From Hyphomonadaceae bacterium (GTDB lineage: Bacteria; Pseudomonadota; Alphaproteobacteria; Rhizobiales; Hyphomicrobiaceae), in NCBI GenBank assembly GCA_019747815.1, contig JAIEQJ010000062.1:1-64000 (forward strand): a stretch of DNA of 64,000 nucleotides, given 5' to 3'. Shown one piece after another: positions 56,163 to 64,000 of the stretch (within the stretch, counting starts at the first letter, position 1; the number at the start of each line of letters is the position of its first letter). Below the pieces are notes generated by a model. It did no database searches, was not told the DNA's origin, and saw only the letters and a list, made by a program, of their open reading frames with translations. A program made the translations under genes and the position numbers.

Positions 56163-56897
56163 TCACTCCCTTGTCGCACGGAAGGCCTTGATGCGATCCT
56201 TGAGGCCCGGAATGCTGGCCGATCTTGCAAGTGCGGCAAGATCGGCGCAGCGCGTATCGGGCTGCACCAGCCCCTTCAATGTGGCAAGGGCGCCGGGCTC
56301 GAGGCGCACGGCCCTGTTGGTATCGGCGATGATGGTGTCCCAACGGTCCTGAGCAGCCGTGGCGGTCGTGAAGGCGAGCCGCTCGGCCTCATCGGCAGCG
56401 AAGGTGCGCGACGATCCCAGGATGTCGCGTGCGGCGTCGGCACCGATGCGCTGAGCCAGCCTGCGCGTTCCCAAGGCTATGCCGAAGCGCAGGCCCGGCA
56501 TGCGGAAGACCGTTCCCGGCGCGGCGATGCGCCGGTCGCAGACACAGACGAGATCGGCGCCCGCCCCATAGGTGCCGCCATGGCAGAGCGCCAGCGTGGC
56601 GAACGGCGCATGATGGAGCGCCTGCAGCAACAGCTCCATGCGCACGAACCGGTGCAATAGATCACCGTCGGTCGATTGCTCGACGGCCGAGAAGTCGAAC
56701 CCCGCGCAGAAGTTGGCGCCCTCGCCCCGCAGCACGAGCAGGCGCGTGCCATCGCCGCCGGCCTGCTCGACCGCGTCGAGCAGCCTCTCCACCAGCGCGC
56801 CGGACAGGGCGTTGGCCTTGGCCGGCCGGTTGAGCCGGAGCTCCGTCGTTGCAGCATCGCGGCGTATGATCAGGCACTCCCCCATGGCGCCGCTCAT
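56163..56897 (-). CDS. enoyl-CoA hydratase/isomerase-fold protein
   Basis: 244 residues from ATG 56897, which overlaps the CoA-transferase stop (ATGA). Crotonase features: RLNRPAKANALSGALVERL, oxyanion segment GANFCAGFDFSAV and HGGTYGAGADLVCVCD. The first catalytic Glu position reads Asp (ADL in place of CEL), and the second reads Gly (MPGLRFG in place of PE), so classical hydration is doubtful; isomerase, hydrolase or lyase chemistry on a CoA ester is possible. Translational coupling to the CoA-transferase suggests the CoA thioester it makes is the substrate. Confidence 0.85.
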   Translation of the reverse strand: MSGAMGECLIIRRDAATTELRLNRPAKANALSGALVERLLDAVEQAGGDGTRLLVLRGEGANFCAGFDFSAVEQSTDGDLLHRFVRMELLLQALHHAPFATLALCHGGTYGAGADLVCVCDRRIAAPGTVFRMPGLRFGIALGTRRLAQRIGADAARDILGSSRTFAADEAERLAFTTATAAQDRWDTIIADTNRAVRLEPGALATLKGLVQPDTRCADLAALARSASIPGLKDRIKAFRATRE

Positions 56898-58102
56898 CGT
56901 TTCGCCTGCCGGACCGACGGGGCAGGCGATGCCGTCGCCAGCCACTCGGACGCCACGTCTTTGGTGTGCGCGCCGAGTTCGGGAGGCGGCTGGTCGACGG
57001 CGAACTCATAGCCGCTGATGGCGATGGGGAAGGCCGTGGTCCTGGTCTCGACGCCGTTGGGAAGCCGCAAGGGTCGCACCAGCCCCATGGCCTCGACATG
57101 CGGGTCGGCCAATATCTCGGGATAGGAGTTGATGGGCGAGCAGGGGACGCCGCGCCGGTCCATCTCCGCCAGCCACTCCGCCGCCGGGCGCTTGCAGAAT
57201 TCGGCCTCCAGGATTGCGGCCAGCGCAACCTGGTTGCGGGCCCGGTCCACTTGCGACTTGAACCGGGGGTCGTCCACCAAGCCGGGCAGCCCGACGGCCT
57301 CCGCCACCGCCTGCCAAAGCACGGTGTTGCCGGCGGCAATGACGAAATAATCGTCCTGCGCCCGGTAGGCCTGATACGGCGCATTGCGCGGGTGCGCCGA
57401 TCCGATGCGCCTGCCACACTTCCCGGTGCCGAAGTATTCGCTCGTCTGCAAGGCCGCCACGCCGATGAGCGAGCCCAGCATCGAGCAGTCGATATAGCCG
57501 CCCTCGCCGGTCGCGCGGGCCTGCATCAGCATCGCCGTGATGGTATAGGCGGCATAGAGGCCGGCGCAGAAATCGCCGACGGGGACGCCGCATTTCACCG
57601 GCGGGCGCCCCTCCTCGCCCGTGACGCTCATCAAGCCGCTCATCGCTTGCACGGTGACGTCGAAGGCGCCTTTCTCGGCATAGGGGCCCATCTGGCCATA
57701 CCCGGAAATGGAGCAGTAGACCAAGCGCGGATTGGTCGCCTTGAGGTCCTCGTAGCCGAGCCCAAGCCGACGCAGGACGCCGGCGCGAAAATTCTCCACT
57801 ACGACGTCCGCCACGTCGGTCAGTTGCCTCAGATGCCGCACGTCGGCCGCAGACTTGAGATCGACGGCCATCGATCTCTTGTTGCGGTTCACCGACGCGA
57901 AGTTCTCGCTGAACGGCGCCCCGCCTTCGCGCGCGGTGAGCGGGGGCCAGGCCCGCATGCCGTCGCCGCCGACGGGGTTCTCGACCTTGACGACGTCGGC
58001 ACCGAGATCAGCCAGCAGCGAGCCCGCAAACGGACCAGCCGCGATCTGGCCGAACTCGAGGACCCGGACCCCCGACAGAGGACCTTTGAGCGAGGGAGCC
58101 AT
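56894..58102 (-). CDS. CaiB/BaiF-family (class III) CoA-transferase
   Basis: 402 residues from ATG 58102. The N terminus LSGVRVLEFGQIAAGPFAG and DVVKVENPVGGDGMR bind CoA. The catalytic Asp177 lies in GVPVGDFCAGL, equivalent to Asp169 of formyl-CoA transferase. SGYGQMGPYAEKGAFDVTVQ is also diagnostic. It moves CoA from a donor thioester to a carboxylic acid and would activate the imported or demethylated acid. It lies 3 bp after the oxygenase gene and overlaps the crotonase-like gene. Confidence 0.92.
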   Translation of the reverse strand: MAPSLKGPLSGVRVLEFGQIAAGPFAGSLLADLGADVVKVENPVGGDGMRAWPPLTAREGGAPFSENFASVNRNKRSMAVDLKSAADVRHLRQLTDVADVVVENFRAGVLRRLGLGYEDLKATNPRLVYCSISGYGQMGPYAEKGAFDVTVQAMSGLMSVTGEEGRPPVKCGVPVGDFCAGLYAAYTITAMLMQARATGEGGYIDCSMLGSLIGVAALQTSEYFGTGKCGRRIGSAHPRNAPYQAYRAQDDYFVIAAGNTVLWQAVAEAVGLPGLVDDPRFKSQVDRARNQVALAAILEAEFCKRPAAEWLAEMDRRGVPCSPINSYPEILADPHVEAMGLVRPLRLPNGVETRTTAFPIAISGYEFAVDQPPPELGAHTKDVASEWLATASPAPSVRQAKR

Positions 58103-58105
58103 CGT

Positions 58106-59200
58106 CTATTCGGCAGCCGCCACCTTCGGTCCGGGTTGCTCCTCGCGCAGAAGGTCGATGAAGATCTTGCGCGCGCGACGGATGGCGATATCCGGCTTCA
58201 GGAAGACCTCCTGATATCCCTCGTCGGGATACTTCAGCATCGCCTGCTGCTGATCGAGCGCCCAGCGATCCTCTTCCGCCACCGCCGGGAACATGGAGGC
58301 GACGCGCTGCGCCGTCGACATCTCCGGGGCCCCCTTGGCCATGTGATGCGCCGGGCAATTCACGATCACGCGCCAAACGTGCTTGGTGGCATTGACGGGG
58401 GTATGCGCATGCACAAGCACATAGCCGCGCTCCTGCTCGGCGTTGCCCTCCTCGCCCGCCGGCCAGTTGCGCATCACCACTTTCGTCACGGCCGGACTGA
58501 GCATGAAATGCGTATGGTGGCGATCGACCATCTCGTAGTGGAACCAGTCGACCAGATAGGCGGGCTGCTTGTAGTTCTTCACCTTGCGGATCGTGCCGCA
58601 GTAGTGGTTGCCGTCCACCTCGCCCTCGCCGAACTCGACCGGGATGCGGCTATTGGCAATGTCGCCGATGTTGCCGTCGTGCAGGGGATAGAAGTGGGTG
58701 ATGTCCAGCAGGTTCTCGACCATCAGCAGATAGTTGGCGGCCACGTCATGCGGCCCTACAAGCACGCTCTCCCAGGCGCCGTCGCCGACCTCCGGGATGC
58801 GCGGCGGCTTGCGCAGGTGCGACTTGGCCGGATCGCCCGGCCAGATCCAGACGAGCCCGTCCTGCTCGACCACGGGAAACGGGGTAACGACGGCTTGCGG
58901 CGAGATCGGCCCCGTCGGATGCGATGGGATCATGACGCACTTGCCGGTCATGTCGTAGCGCAAGCCGTGATAGGCGCATTCCAGCGTGCCGTCGGACATG
59001 AGGCGGCCCTTGGACAGGGGAAAACGCTTGTGGGCGCAGCGGTCGTCGTAGGCAACGACATCGCCGTGCTTGGTACGCCACATCACGATCGGCCGCTCGC
59101 AGACCGTATGCCCGGTCAGCTTCTCCTTGGGAAACTCATGCGATAGACCGACGACGTACCAGCAGTTGCGCACATAGGTATAGTGGGCGGGCGTACTCAT
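58106..59200 (-). CDS. Rieske non-haem iron oxygenase, VanA-like demethylase family
   Basis: 364 residues from ATG 59200. The Rieske [2Fe-2S] centre is Cys55-x-His57 and Cys75-x2-His78 (DDRCAHKRFPLSKG, ECAYHGLRYD). Mononuclear iron ligands His169 and His174 follow Asn163/Asp166 in VENLLDITHFYPLHDG. The single-chain form and start (RNCWYVVGLSHEFP) are those of vanillate O-demethylase, dicamba demethylase and related O/N-demethylases. The product includes formaldehyde in that group. Electrons come from the VanB-like reductase encoded just upstream. The substrate cannot be told. Confidence 0.9.
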   Translation of the reverse strand: MSTPAHYTYVRNCWYVVGLSHEFPKEKLTGHTVCERPIVMWRTKHGDVVAYDDRCAHKRFPLSKGRLMSDGTLECAYHGLRYDMTGKCVMIPSHPTGPISPQAVVTPFPVVEQDGLVWIWPGDPAKSHLRKPPRIPEVGDGAWESVLVGPHDVAANYLLMVENLLDITHFYPLHDGNIGDIANSRIPVEFGEGEVDGNHYCGTIRKVKNYKQPAYLVDWFHYEMVDRHHTHFMLSPAVTKVVMRNWPAGEEGNAEQERGYVLVHAHTPVNATKHVWRVIVNCPAHHMAKGAPEMSTAQRVASMFPAVAEEDRWALDQQQAMLKYPDEGYQEVFLKPDIAIRRARKIFIDLLREEQPGPKVAAAE

Positions 59201-59245
59201 TTCTCCTCCTTGTCCGATGTCGCGTTGACCACGCGGTCCCGTGTC

Positions 59246-60235
59246 CTAGGCATCCAGCACCAAAATCGGCGAGCGCGATCGGGCGCGGCAAACCATGACG
59301 TACGATTTGCGCTCCTCCTGGCTCAGCACGGTATCGCGGTGGACGGGCTCGCCCTCCACGTAGCGGGTGATGCAGGTGCCGCAGTAGCCGTCCTCGCAGG
59401 ATGTCTCGATGTCGATGCCGTGCGCCCGCAGAGCGCGCACCACGCTGCAGTTGGAGGGCACGTCGATCAGCTCTCCGGTGCGCTTGATCTTCACTTTGAA
59501 CGGCACCTTGTCCCAGGCGCTTTCCTCCGCGGTGAGCGGCACCGCATCGAAGTGCTCGAAGTGCACGGCATGCGGCGGCCAGGCCCCGATCGACGCGCGG
59601 GCGGCGGCAATGAAACCCTGCGGACCGCAGATGTAGACGTGCTGGGCCGGCACGGGCTCGGCCAGCGTTGCGGCAATGTCGAGGCCGCGCGCCGGCTCTC
59701 CCCCGTCGTGGTGCACGACCACCTTGCCCTGCTCGATCAAGGGCCGCAGCCGATCATTGAATGCCGTATGGGCGGGGCTGCGGGTGCAGTAATGGAGACG
59801 GAAATCCGCCGCGCGGCTTTCGAGCTCGGCGAGCATGGCCATCATCGGCGTAACGCCGATGCCGCCGGCGAGCAGCAGGTGCGAGTTCGCCTCGCGCCCC
59901 GCCAGCGGGAAATTGTTGCGCGGTTCGGTGATCTCGACGCTGTCGCCCGTGCGCAGCCGATGCATGGCGCGCGAGCCGCCGCGGCCGTCCTTCTGCTCCA
60001 GCACGCCGACGACATAGCGATGGCGCTCGGCGGGAGAGTTGCAGAGCGAATATTGGCGAATGAGATTATTGCCAAGATGGAACTCGATGTGGGCGCCGGC
60101 CGTGAACGGCGGCAGGAGCGCACCGTCCGGATCGGTCAGCTCGATCGAGAGGATATCGGCGGCCTCGCGCGTCACCGCGCCAACCTTCGCGCTGAAGCGG
60201 CGATGAGTTTCGCGGGCGACACGATCCATTCCCAA
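59246..60235 (-). CDS. VanB-like oxygenase reductase (FMN/NAD plus [2Fe-2S])
   Basis: 329 residues from TTG 60235, favoured by GGAG 7 bases upstream; ATG 60229 is two codons later with a poor site. The flavin domain has RQYSLCNSPAERHRYVVGV, the NAD domain LLLAGGIGVTPMMAM and YICGPQGF. The C-terminal plant-type ferredoxin domain uses Cys280, 285, 288 and 316 (SCEDGYCGTC). This phthalate-dioxygenase-reductase layout supplies electrons to the VanA-like oxygenase. It is the first gene of the minus-strand operon, divergent from lysR. Confidence 0.92.
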   Translation of the reverse strand: MGMDRVARETHRRFSAKVGAVTREAADILSIELTDPDGALLPPFTAGAHIEFHLGNNLIRQYSLCNSPAERHRYVVGVLEQKDGRGGSRAMHRLRTGDSVEITEPRNNFPLAGREANSHLLLAGGIGVTPMMAMLAELESRAADFRLHYCTRSPAHTAFNDRLRPLIEQGKVVVHHDGGEPARGLDIAATLAEPVPAQHVYICGPQGFIAAARASIGAWPPHAVHFEHFDAVPLTAEESAWDKVPFKVKIKRTGELIDVPSNCSVVRALRAHGIDIETSCEDGYCGTCITRYVEGEPVHRDTVLSQEERKSYVMVCRARSRSPILVLDA

Positions 60236-60309
60236 CTTGGCTCTCCCGGGCTCGGCGCCGCTCTTTTGCTGTCGGCTGCCGGCTGCGATGCTTGCAAAAT
60301 TGAAACTAG

Positions 60310-60336
60310 ACCACTTCTATCATCAAAATAAGTGGT
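60310..60336. promoter_or_regulatory. candidate LysR operator between lysR and the demethylase operon
   Basis: ACCACTT (60310-60316) and AAGTGGT (60330-60336) form a perfect interrupted dyad in the 143-bp divergent gap; a T-N11-A core (60318 to 60330) lies within. The surrounding sequence is AT-rich relative to the genome. LysR regulators typically bind such a site to activate the divergent operon in the presence of substrate and to repress themselves. Confidence 0.55.
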
Positions 60337-60378
60337 ATAAATTTGCTGCGTTCTCATAGATAAAATTGATGATCTGCC

Positions 60379-61278
60379 ATGCTCAATACGCGTCAGCTCG
60401 TGACCTTCTACTGGTCGGCAAGGCTCGGCAGCTTCACCGCGGCCGCCAAACGCCTGCACACCACGCAATCGGTCGTCTCCATGCGCATTCGCGAGCTCGA
60501 GAGGGAGCTTGGGGTCGAGCTGTTCGATCGCCGGCGGCGCGCGGCGGCGCTCAGTGCGAGGGGCCAGAAGCTGCTGGGCTATGCCGAGGAGCTGCTGCGA
60601 TTGTCCTCCGAGGCGCGCGAGAGCGTGGTCGGCGACCCCGAAGCGCCGGAAACGCTTCGCCTGGGCGTTGCCGAGGTCGTGTCGATCACGTGGCTGCCGC
60701 GGCTGATCCGGTCCATCCATGCCCGCTTTCCCAAGATCCGGGTCGAGCTCGACGAAGCCCTGACCGGTGATCTGCTGGCCCGCCTGCGCGAAGGGTCGCT
60801 CGACCTGGTGCTCGCGCCCGGCACGCGCGTCGGCCAGAGATTGGCCTTTTGCTCGTTGGGACATGTGGAATTCGCCTGGATGGCAAGCCCGGCCCTCAGG
60901 TTGCCCAGGCGCCACCTTGGCCCCCGTGATCTCCAGGAATGGCCGATCATCGCCCTGTCCCGGGAATCCTTTCATCATGCGGCCATCGAGGAATGGTTTG
61001 CGTCCGGCAACGCCCGATGCCGGCGCATCGACACCTGCAAGAGCACGGGCATCGCCGCCTCGCTCGCCGCAGCCGGCCTGGGACTGACCTTTCTGCCCGT
61101 GCGCTGCTATCGGCGCGAGATTGCGGACGGACATCTGCGCATCGTCAAGACCAGGCCCGCCACCCCGCCCGTGGAGTTCATCGCCGTCAGCTCGACCGAC
61201 AGCATCAACCCGTTCGTCGGCGGCATTGCCGCCCTTGCCGCAGAGGTGAGCGATTTCGACAAGCGCTCGATCGCGTAG
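60379..61278 (+). CDS. LysR-family transcriptional regulator
   Basis: 299 residues from ATG 60379. The N-terminal helix-turn-helix reads LVTFYWSARLGSFTAAAKRL, then HTTQSVVSMRIRELERELG and LFDRRRRAAALSARG. The remaining 210 residues are the periplasmic-binding-like effector domain (TLRLGVAEVVSITWLPRLI, LAAAGLGLTFLPVRCY). Divergent from the ten-gene demethylase/import operon, so it is the probable regulator responding to the substrate or its CoA ester. Confidence 0.9.
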   Translation: MLNTRQLVTFYWSARLGSFTAAAKRLHTTQSVVSMRIRELERELGVELFDRRRRAAALSARGQKLLGYAEELLRLSSEARESVVGDPEAPETLRLGVAEVVSITWLPRLIRSIHARFPKIRVELDEALTGDLLARLREGSLDLVLAPGTRVGQRLAFCSLGHVEFAWMASPALRLPRRHLGPRDLQEWPIIALSRESFHHAAIEEWFASGNARCRRIDTCKSTGIAASLAAAGLGLTFLPVRCYRREIADGHLRIVKTRPATPPVEFIAVSSTDSINPFVGGIAALAAEVSDFDKRSIA

Positions 61279-61297
61279 CTGCGAAGCGCGTGGCCGC

Positions 61298-62104
61298 CTA
61301 ATGTCTGAAGCTGAAATGCAGCGGCAGGTGCCATTCCTCCATCGCCATGCCCGTCACAGTCGGCGGTGGCGGCAGAGGGCTGGCGCGCTTGAGAACGGCC
61401 AGCGCTTCGTCGTCCAGGACCGAGGAACCGGAGCTCTTCTCGACGTGCGAGTCAACGACCTGACCGGAGCGATCAATCCGGAAGGCCACCACGACCGTGC
61501 CTTGCTCACGGCGGCTGCGAGCGGCACTGGGATACTGCTTGTAGCGGTCGAGGTGGTTGATCAGCTTCCTCTGCCAGCGCGCCTCTGCAGGCGTCGGGCT
61601 GGGTGACCTTCCCGGCGACGGCGGCGCCGAGCTTGGCGCCGGCTGCGCCTCGACGCGCGGCGGCGCCATTTCAGGCGATGCTTGCGTTGCCGGCTCGGGA
61701 TTTTGCGTCTCGGAGACCGCCTCCTTGGCCTCCTCCTTGGGCTCCTCCTTCGCCTCCGGTCGGGGCACCGGCATGGCCACCTCGGGATCGGGAGCCTGAG
61801 ATGGCTCGAAGCGGGGTATGTCCTTCGCCACCTCCTCGATCATTGGCTTGGCCGCCTGCGGCGTGAAGGTGGCCTGCTCCTGCAGCGGGCCGTGCATGAA
61901 GTCGGGCGAGTCGACCGGCGCCGCAGCCGGCGCCAGCTCCACCACCACGCCACCGGCGGCAGCGTCCGATGCCTCGTCCTCGGGCCAGTGCATCAGCGCC
62001 AGCGCAGCGCCACCGATATGCACCGCGCATACGACCGCGGCCGCTCCGGCCCACCGGCTGAAGCGCGCGCGCCGCGATTCCAGCAGATGGGCCATGGGGA
62101 TCAT
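61298..62104 (-). CDS. tonB: TonB energy-transducing protein
   Basis: 268 residues from ATG 62104, which overlaps the exbD stop (ATGA). One N-terminal membrane helix (about 18-40, with the His in AVHIGGAAL), a long Pro/Glu/Lys-rich periplasmic spacer (about 75-175, EAKEEPKEEAKEAV) and a C-terminal TonB domain (NHLDRYKQYPSAARSRREQG, VEKSSGSSVLDDEAL). It transmits proton-motive force to outer-membrane receptors for iron complexes. Last of the piuC-exbB-exbD-tonB run; no receptor gene is within the window. Confidence 0.92.
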   Translation of the reverse strand: MIPMAHLLESRRARFSRWAGAAAVVCAVHIGGAALALMHWPEDEASDAAAGGVVVELAPAAAPVDSPDFMHGPLQEQATFTPQAAKPMIEEVAKDIPRFEPSQAPDPEVAMPVPRPEAKEEPKEEAKEAVSETQNPEPATQASPEMAPPRVEAQPAPSSAPPSPGRSPSPTPAEARWQRKLINHLDRYKQYPSAARSRREQGTVVVAFRIDRSGQVVDSHVEKSSGSSVLDDEALAVLKRASPLPPPPTVTGMAMEEWHLPLHFSFRH

Positions 62105-62580
62105 CGGCGCTCGGGGGCGGATTGGCCCGGCGGAGGCTGCTCCGGCGCCGGTCGGCCCGTCTCCTCCGTGCCCTCAAGACCGACCAGGGCGACCTTGAGG
62201 TACCCTGCGGTCCGCAGCATGTTCATCACGCGCATCAGCTCGCCATAGGGCACGCTCTTGTCGGCGCGCAGGAACAGGCGCTGCTGGCGGTCCCTGTTCG
62301 TGGCGGCATCGATGGCGCCGGCAAGATGGCCCGGTGCCACGGTATCGTTGCCCAATGCCAGCGTGCGGTCGGCCCGGATGGTGAGAAACAGCGGCTTGTC
62401 GGGGCGCGGCTGGGGCTTGGCCGTGGAGACGGGGAGATCGACGGCGACATCCACCGTCGAAAGCGGGGCCGCCACCATGAAAATGATGAGCAGCACCAGC
62501 ATCACGTCGATGAACGGGGTGACGTTGATCTCGTGGTTGTCGACCAGATCGTCTTCGCCGCTGTCGAGACCGCCCGCCAT
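62101..62580 (-). CDS. exbD: biopolymer transport protein ExbD
   Basis: 159 residues from ATG 62580. INVTPFIDVMLVLLIIFMV holds the single membrane helix and the proton-carrying Asp25. A periplasmic domain follows, and the end is a Pro/Glu-rich tail. It forms the proton channel with ExbB. It starts 3 bases after exbB. Confidence 0.94.
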   Translation of the reverse strand: MAGGLDSGEDDLVDNHEINVTPFIDVMLVLLIIFMVAAPLSTVDVAVDLPVSTAKPQPRPDKPLFLTIRADRTLALGNDTVAPGHLAGAIDAATNRDRQQRLFLRADKSVPYGELMRVMNMLRTAGYLKVALVGLEGTEETGRPAPEQPPPGQSAPERR

Positions 62581-62583
62581 GCT

Positions 62584-63504
62584 TCACTCCGCAGCGCGCG
62601 CCAGCCCGCGCGTGGCAATCCCCCTGTCGAGGTCGCGCGACACCAGCCGCTGGACCTCGGCCGATGCATCGCCGAGGAGCCCCTTGTAGCCGCCGATCCA
62701 GCGCGCGAACTGGTTGTAGATGATGACCGCGGGAATGGCCGCGAACAGCCCGATGGCCGTGGCCAGCAGCGCCTCGGCGATGCCCGGCGCCACCACGGCG
62801 AGGTTGGTCGTCTGCGCCTTCGAGATGCCGATGAAGCTGTTCATGATGCCCCAAACGGTGCCGAACAGGCCGACGAACGGGGCCGTCGAGCCGATCGTGG
62901 CCAACAGGCCCGTGCCCTTGTTCATGTCGCGGGCAGCTGCAGCCTCCAGGCGCACGAGGCGGGAAGCGACGCGCTCCTTGATGCCCTCCCGCGTGGCGAC
63001 ATCGGCGGAAAGCTGCAATTCGTGGGCGGCCGCAATGATGAACGATGCCACGATGCTGCGGCCGCTGCCGACCCGCGCGGCGGCGCCGGCCAGCGACCGC
63101 TCCTCGCTGATTGCCGAGAGGGCCGCGCGCAGCCTGCGCCGCGCCAAGAGCAGCTCGACGCTCTTTGCCAGCCAAATCGTCCAGGTCACCACCGAGGCGA
63201 AGGCCAGGCCGATCATCACCGCCTGCACGATGATGTCGGCGGAGGCAAACATCGACCAGGGCGAAAGATCACGTGGCAGATGCACCGCGCCGACCAGCCC
63301 GGGCAAGGGCTCGGCAACCGGTGCAGCCGAGGGCGGTGCAGAAGGGCTCGAGGCGGCGGAGGAGCCCGGCGGCGGCGGCGTGACCTGAGCATGAGCTTGA
63401 TCGCTGATCGCCAGCACCAGAGCGACGCAGACAGCCCCGCAGGCCAGCAAGGCACGTGTCCAGCACCGCAAACCGGCCACCGTCCTCATGCGTCTCTCAG
63501 CCAT
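62584..63504 (-). CDS. exbB: biopolymer transport protein ExbB
   Basis: 306 residues from ATG 63504 (ATG 63489 also possible). A signal-like helix (about 14-38) and an Ala/Ser/Pro linker come first, as in the long ExbB form of Pseudomonas and rhizobia. The MotA/TolQ-type core follows, with three helices, [20 protein letters not shown] and [19 protein letters not shown]. Powers TonB with ExbD. Confidence 0.93.
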   Translation of the reverse strand: MAERRMRTVAGLRCWTRALLACGAVCVALVLAISDQAHAQVTPPPPGSSAASSPSAPPSAAPVAEPLPGLVGAVHLPRDLSPWSMFASADIIVQAVMIGLAFASVVTWTIWLAKSVELLLARRRLRAALSAISEERSLAGAAARVGSGRSIVASFIIAAAHELQLSADVATREGIKERVASRLVRLEAAAARDMNKGTGLLATIGSTAPFVGLFGTVWGIMNSFIGISKAQTTNLAVVAPGIAEALLATAIGLFAAIPAVIIYNQFARWIGGYKGLLGDASAEVQRLVSRDLDRGIATRGLARAAE

Positions 63505-63526
63505 GCGTACAGCTCGTCCCGCTGGT

Positions 63527-63542
63527 ATCCCGTCGACGGGAT
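63527..63542. promoter_or_regulatory. 16-bp perfect palindrome upstream of exbB
   Basis: ATCCCGTCGACGGGAT is a perfect inverted repeat 23 bp before the exbB start and 56 bp after the hydroxylase stop. It could be an operator or a small hairpin in the leader. It does not resemble a Fur box or the Irr/ICE motif. The binding factor is unknown. Confidence 0.35.
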
Positions 63543-63597
63543 GTTTGTGCGCTCAATGCGTCCTGAATCAGGCAATACAAACGCCAATATCAACGCC

Positions 63598-64000
63598 TCA
63601 CGCATCCGCCCAGTAGCGGATGAGATTATGGTAGATGCCGGTCAGGCGAACGCAGGCGGGGTCCTCAAGACCTCTCTCGGCGGTGAGGTCCTGGATCGTC
63701 TGATCCAGGTCGAACAGCATCGTCCGCGCGCCGTCATCGCGCACCATGCTCTGCAGCCAGAAGAAGGAAGCCACCCGCCTGCCGCGCGTGACGGGCTTGA
63801 CATGGTGCAGGCTGGTCGCCGGATAGAGCACCATGTCGCCGGCCGGCAGTTTCACCTCATGCGTCCCGTACCTGTCCTCAACGGTCAACTCGCCGCCATC
63901 ATACTCGTCGGGTTCGGCGAGGAACAGCGTCATGGACAAGTCTGTACGGATTCTCATCGGCGTGCCTGGAATGGCTCTGATGGAGCCATCGACGTGCGTG
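63598..64000 (-). CDS. piuC: PKHD-type Fe(II)/2-oxoglutarate hydroxylase (PiuC/YbiX-like), partial
   Basis: The gene runs off the window; the visible 134 codons are the C-terminal part, and in-frame ATG 63957 is internal. Iron ligands are visible: the His-x-Asp of [12 protein letters not shown] at the window edge and the distal His in [10 protein letters not shown], with 2-oxoglutarate-binding Arg in [29 protein letters not shown] is a family signature. PiuC-like genes commonly accompany TonB-dependent iron uptake, which fits the exbB-exbD-tonB genes downstream on the same strand. Confidence 0.88.
   Translation of the reverse strand, partial: THVDGSIRAIPGTPMRIRTDLSMTLFLAEPDEYDGGELTVEDRYGTHEVKLPAGDMVLYPATSLHHVKPVTRGRRVASFFWLQSMVRDDGARTMLFDLDQTIQDLTAERGLEDPACVRLTGIYHNLIRYWADA

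Overview
This is a high-GC chromosomal segment of an alphaproteobacterium, most likely Hyphomicrobiales (Bradyrhizobium / Xanthobacteraceae-like). The call rests on gene order and gene types, not on a database search: rplM-rpsI-argC next to a crotonase, a CoA-binding protein and metY; a membrane-anchored CycM-type cytochrome c beside kdsB and pheA; yejABEF; glcDEF; and dispersed palindromic repeats ('GTCATCCCGG...' and 'CCGTCCTTCGACAAGCTCAG' types). No tRNA, rRNA, CRISPR array, prophage or intact insertion sequence was seen.

Layout. 1-8 kb: repeats, a small exported Cys protein, a class I cytochrome c, glycolate oxidase glcDEF, a block of non-coding repeats, a membrane-anchored NYN-domain protein and a PagL-type lipid A deacylase. 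8-16 kb: SH3-like exported protein, argC, rpsI, rplM, an exported helical protein, crotonase, CoA-binding protein, nitronate monooxygenase, metY. 16.5-18 kb: three tiny exported proteins that are extremely rich in His (one also Cys), likely metal-binding. 18-24 kb: galE, then a GntR DNA-binding domain without an effector domain, translationally coupled to a sugar-type ABC importer (binding protein, two permeases, ATPase). 24.4-27.6 kb: marR-emrA-emrB efflux operon, possibly leaderless. 27.6-30.3 kb: three exported proteins (DsrE-like, TAXI-like, Sel1-like) in one minus-strand run. 30.7-39.3 kb: hydroxyacid dehydrogenase and a yejA-yejA-yejB-yejE-yejF peptide importer with two binding-protein genes. 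39.6-46 kb: cycM, kdsB, pheA, PHP-domain protein, mutS. 46-50 kb: a two-gene IorAB-type molybdenum hydroxylase and an unrecognised membrane protein. 50-60 kb: a ten-gene minus-strand catabolic cluster. 61-64 kb: TonB-ExbD-ExbB and the end of a PiuC-like Fe(II)/2-oxoglutarate hydroxylase.

The most coherent candidate system is 50225-61278. A divergent LysR regulator faces a VanB-like reductase, a VanA-like Rieske oxygenase, a CaiB/BaiF CoA-transferase, a crotonase-fold protein, a complete LivFGHM-type importer with its binding protein, and a class III (glutathione-dependent formaldehyde) dehydrogenase. Import, oxidative O- or N-demethylation, CoA activation and removal of the formaldehyde released would make one self-contained pathway for a methylated (probably aromatic or quaternary-ammonium) substrate. 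The substrate cannot be read from sequence.

Other points worth attention are the cluster of His-rich secreted proteins, a two-unit palindromic element present in opposite orientation at 6.1 and 50.0 kb, tandem GGTA-N6-TACC dyads upstream of rplM, and a TGGT-N3-ACCA operator in front of the gntR fragment.
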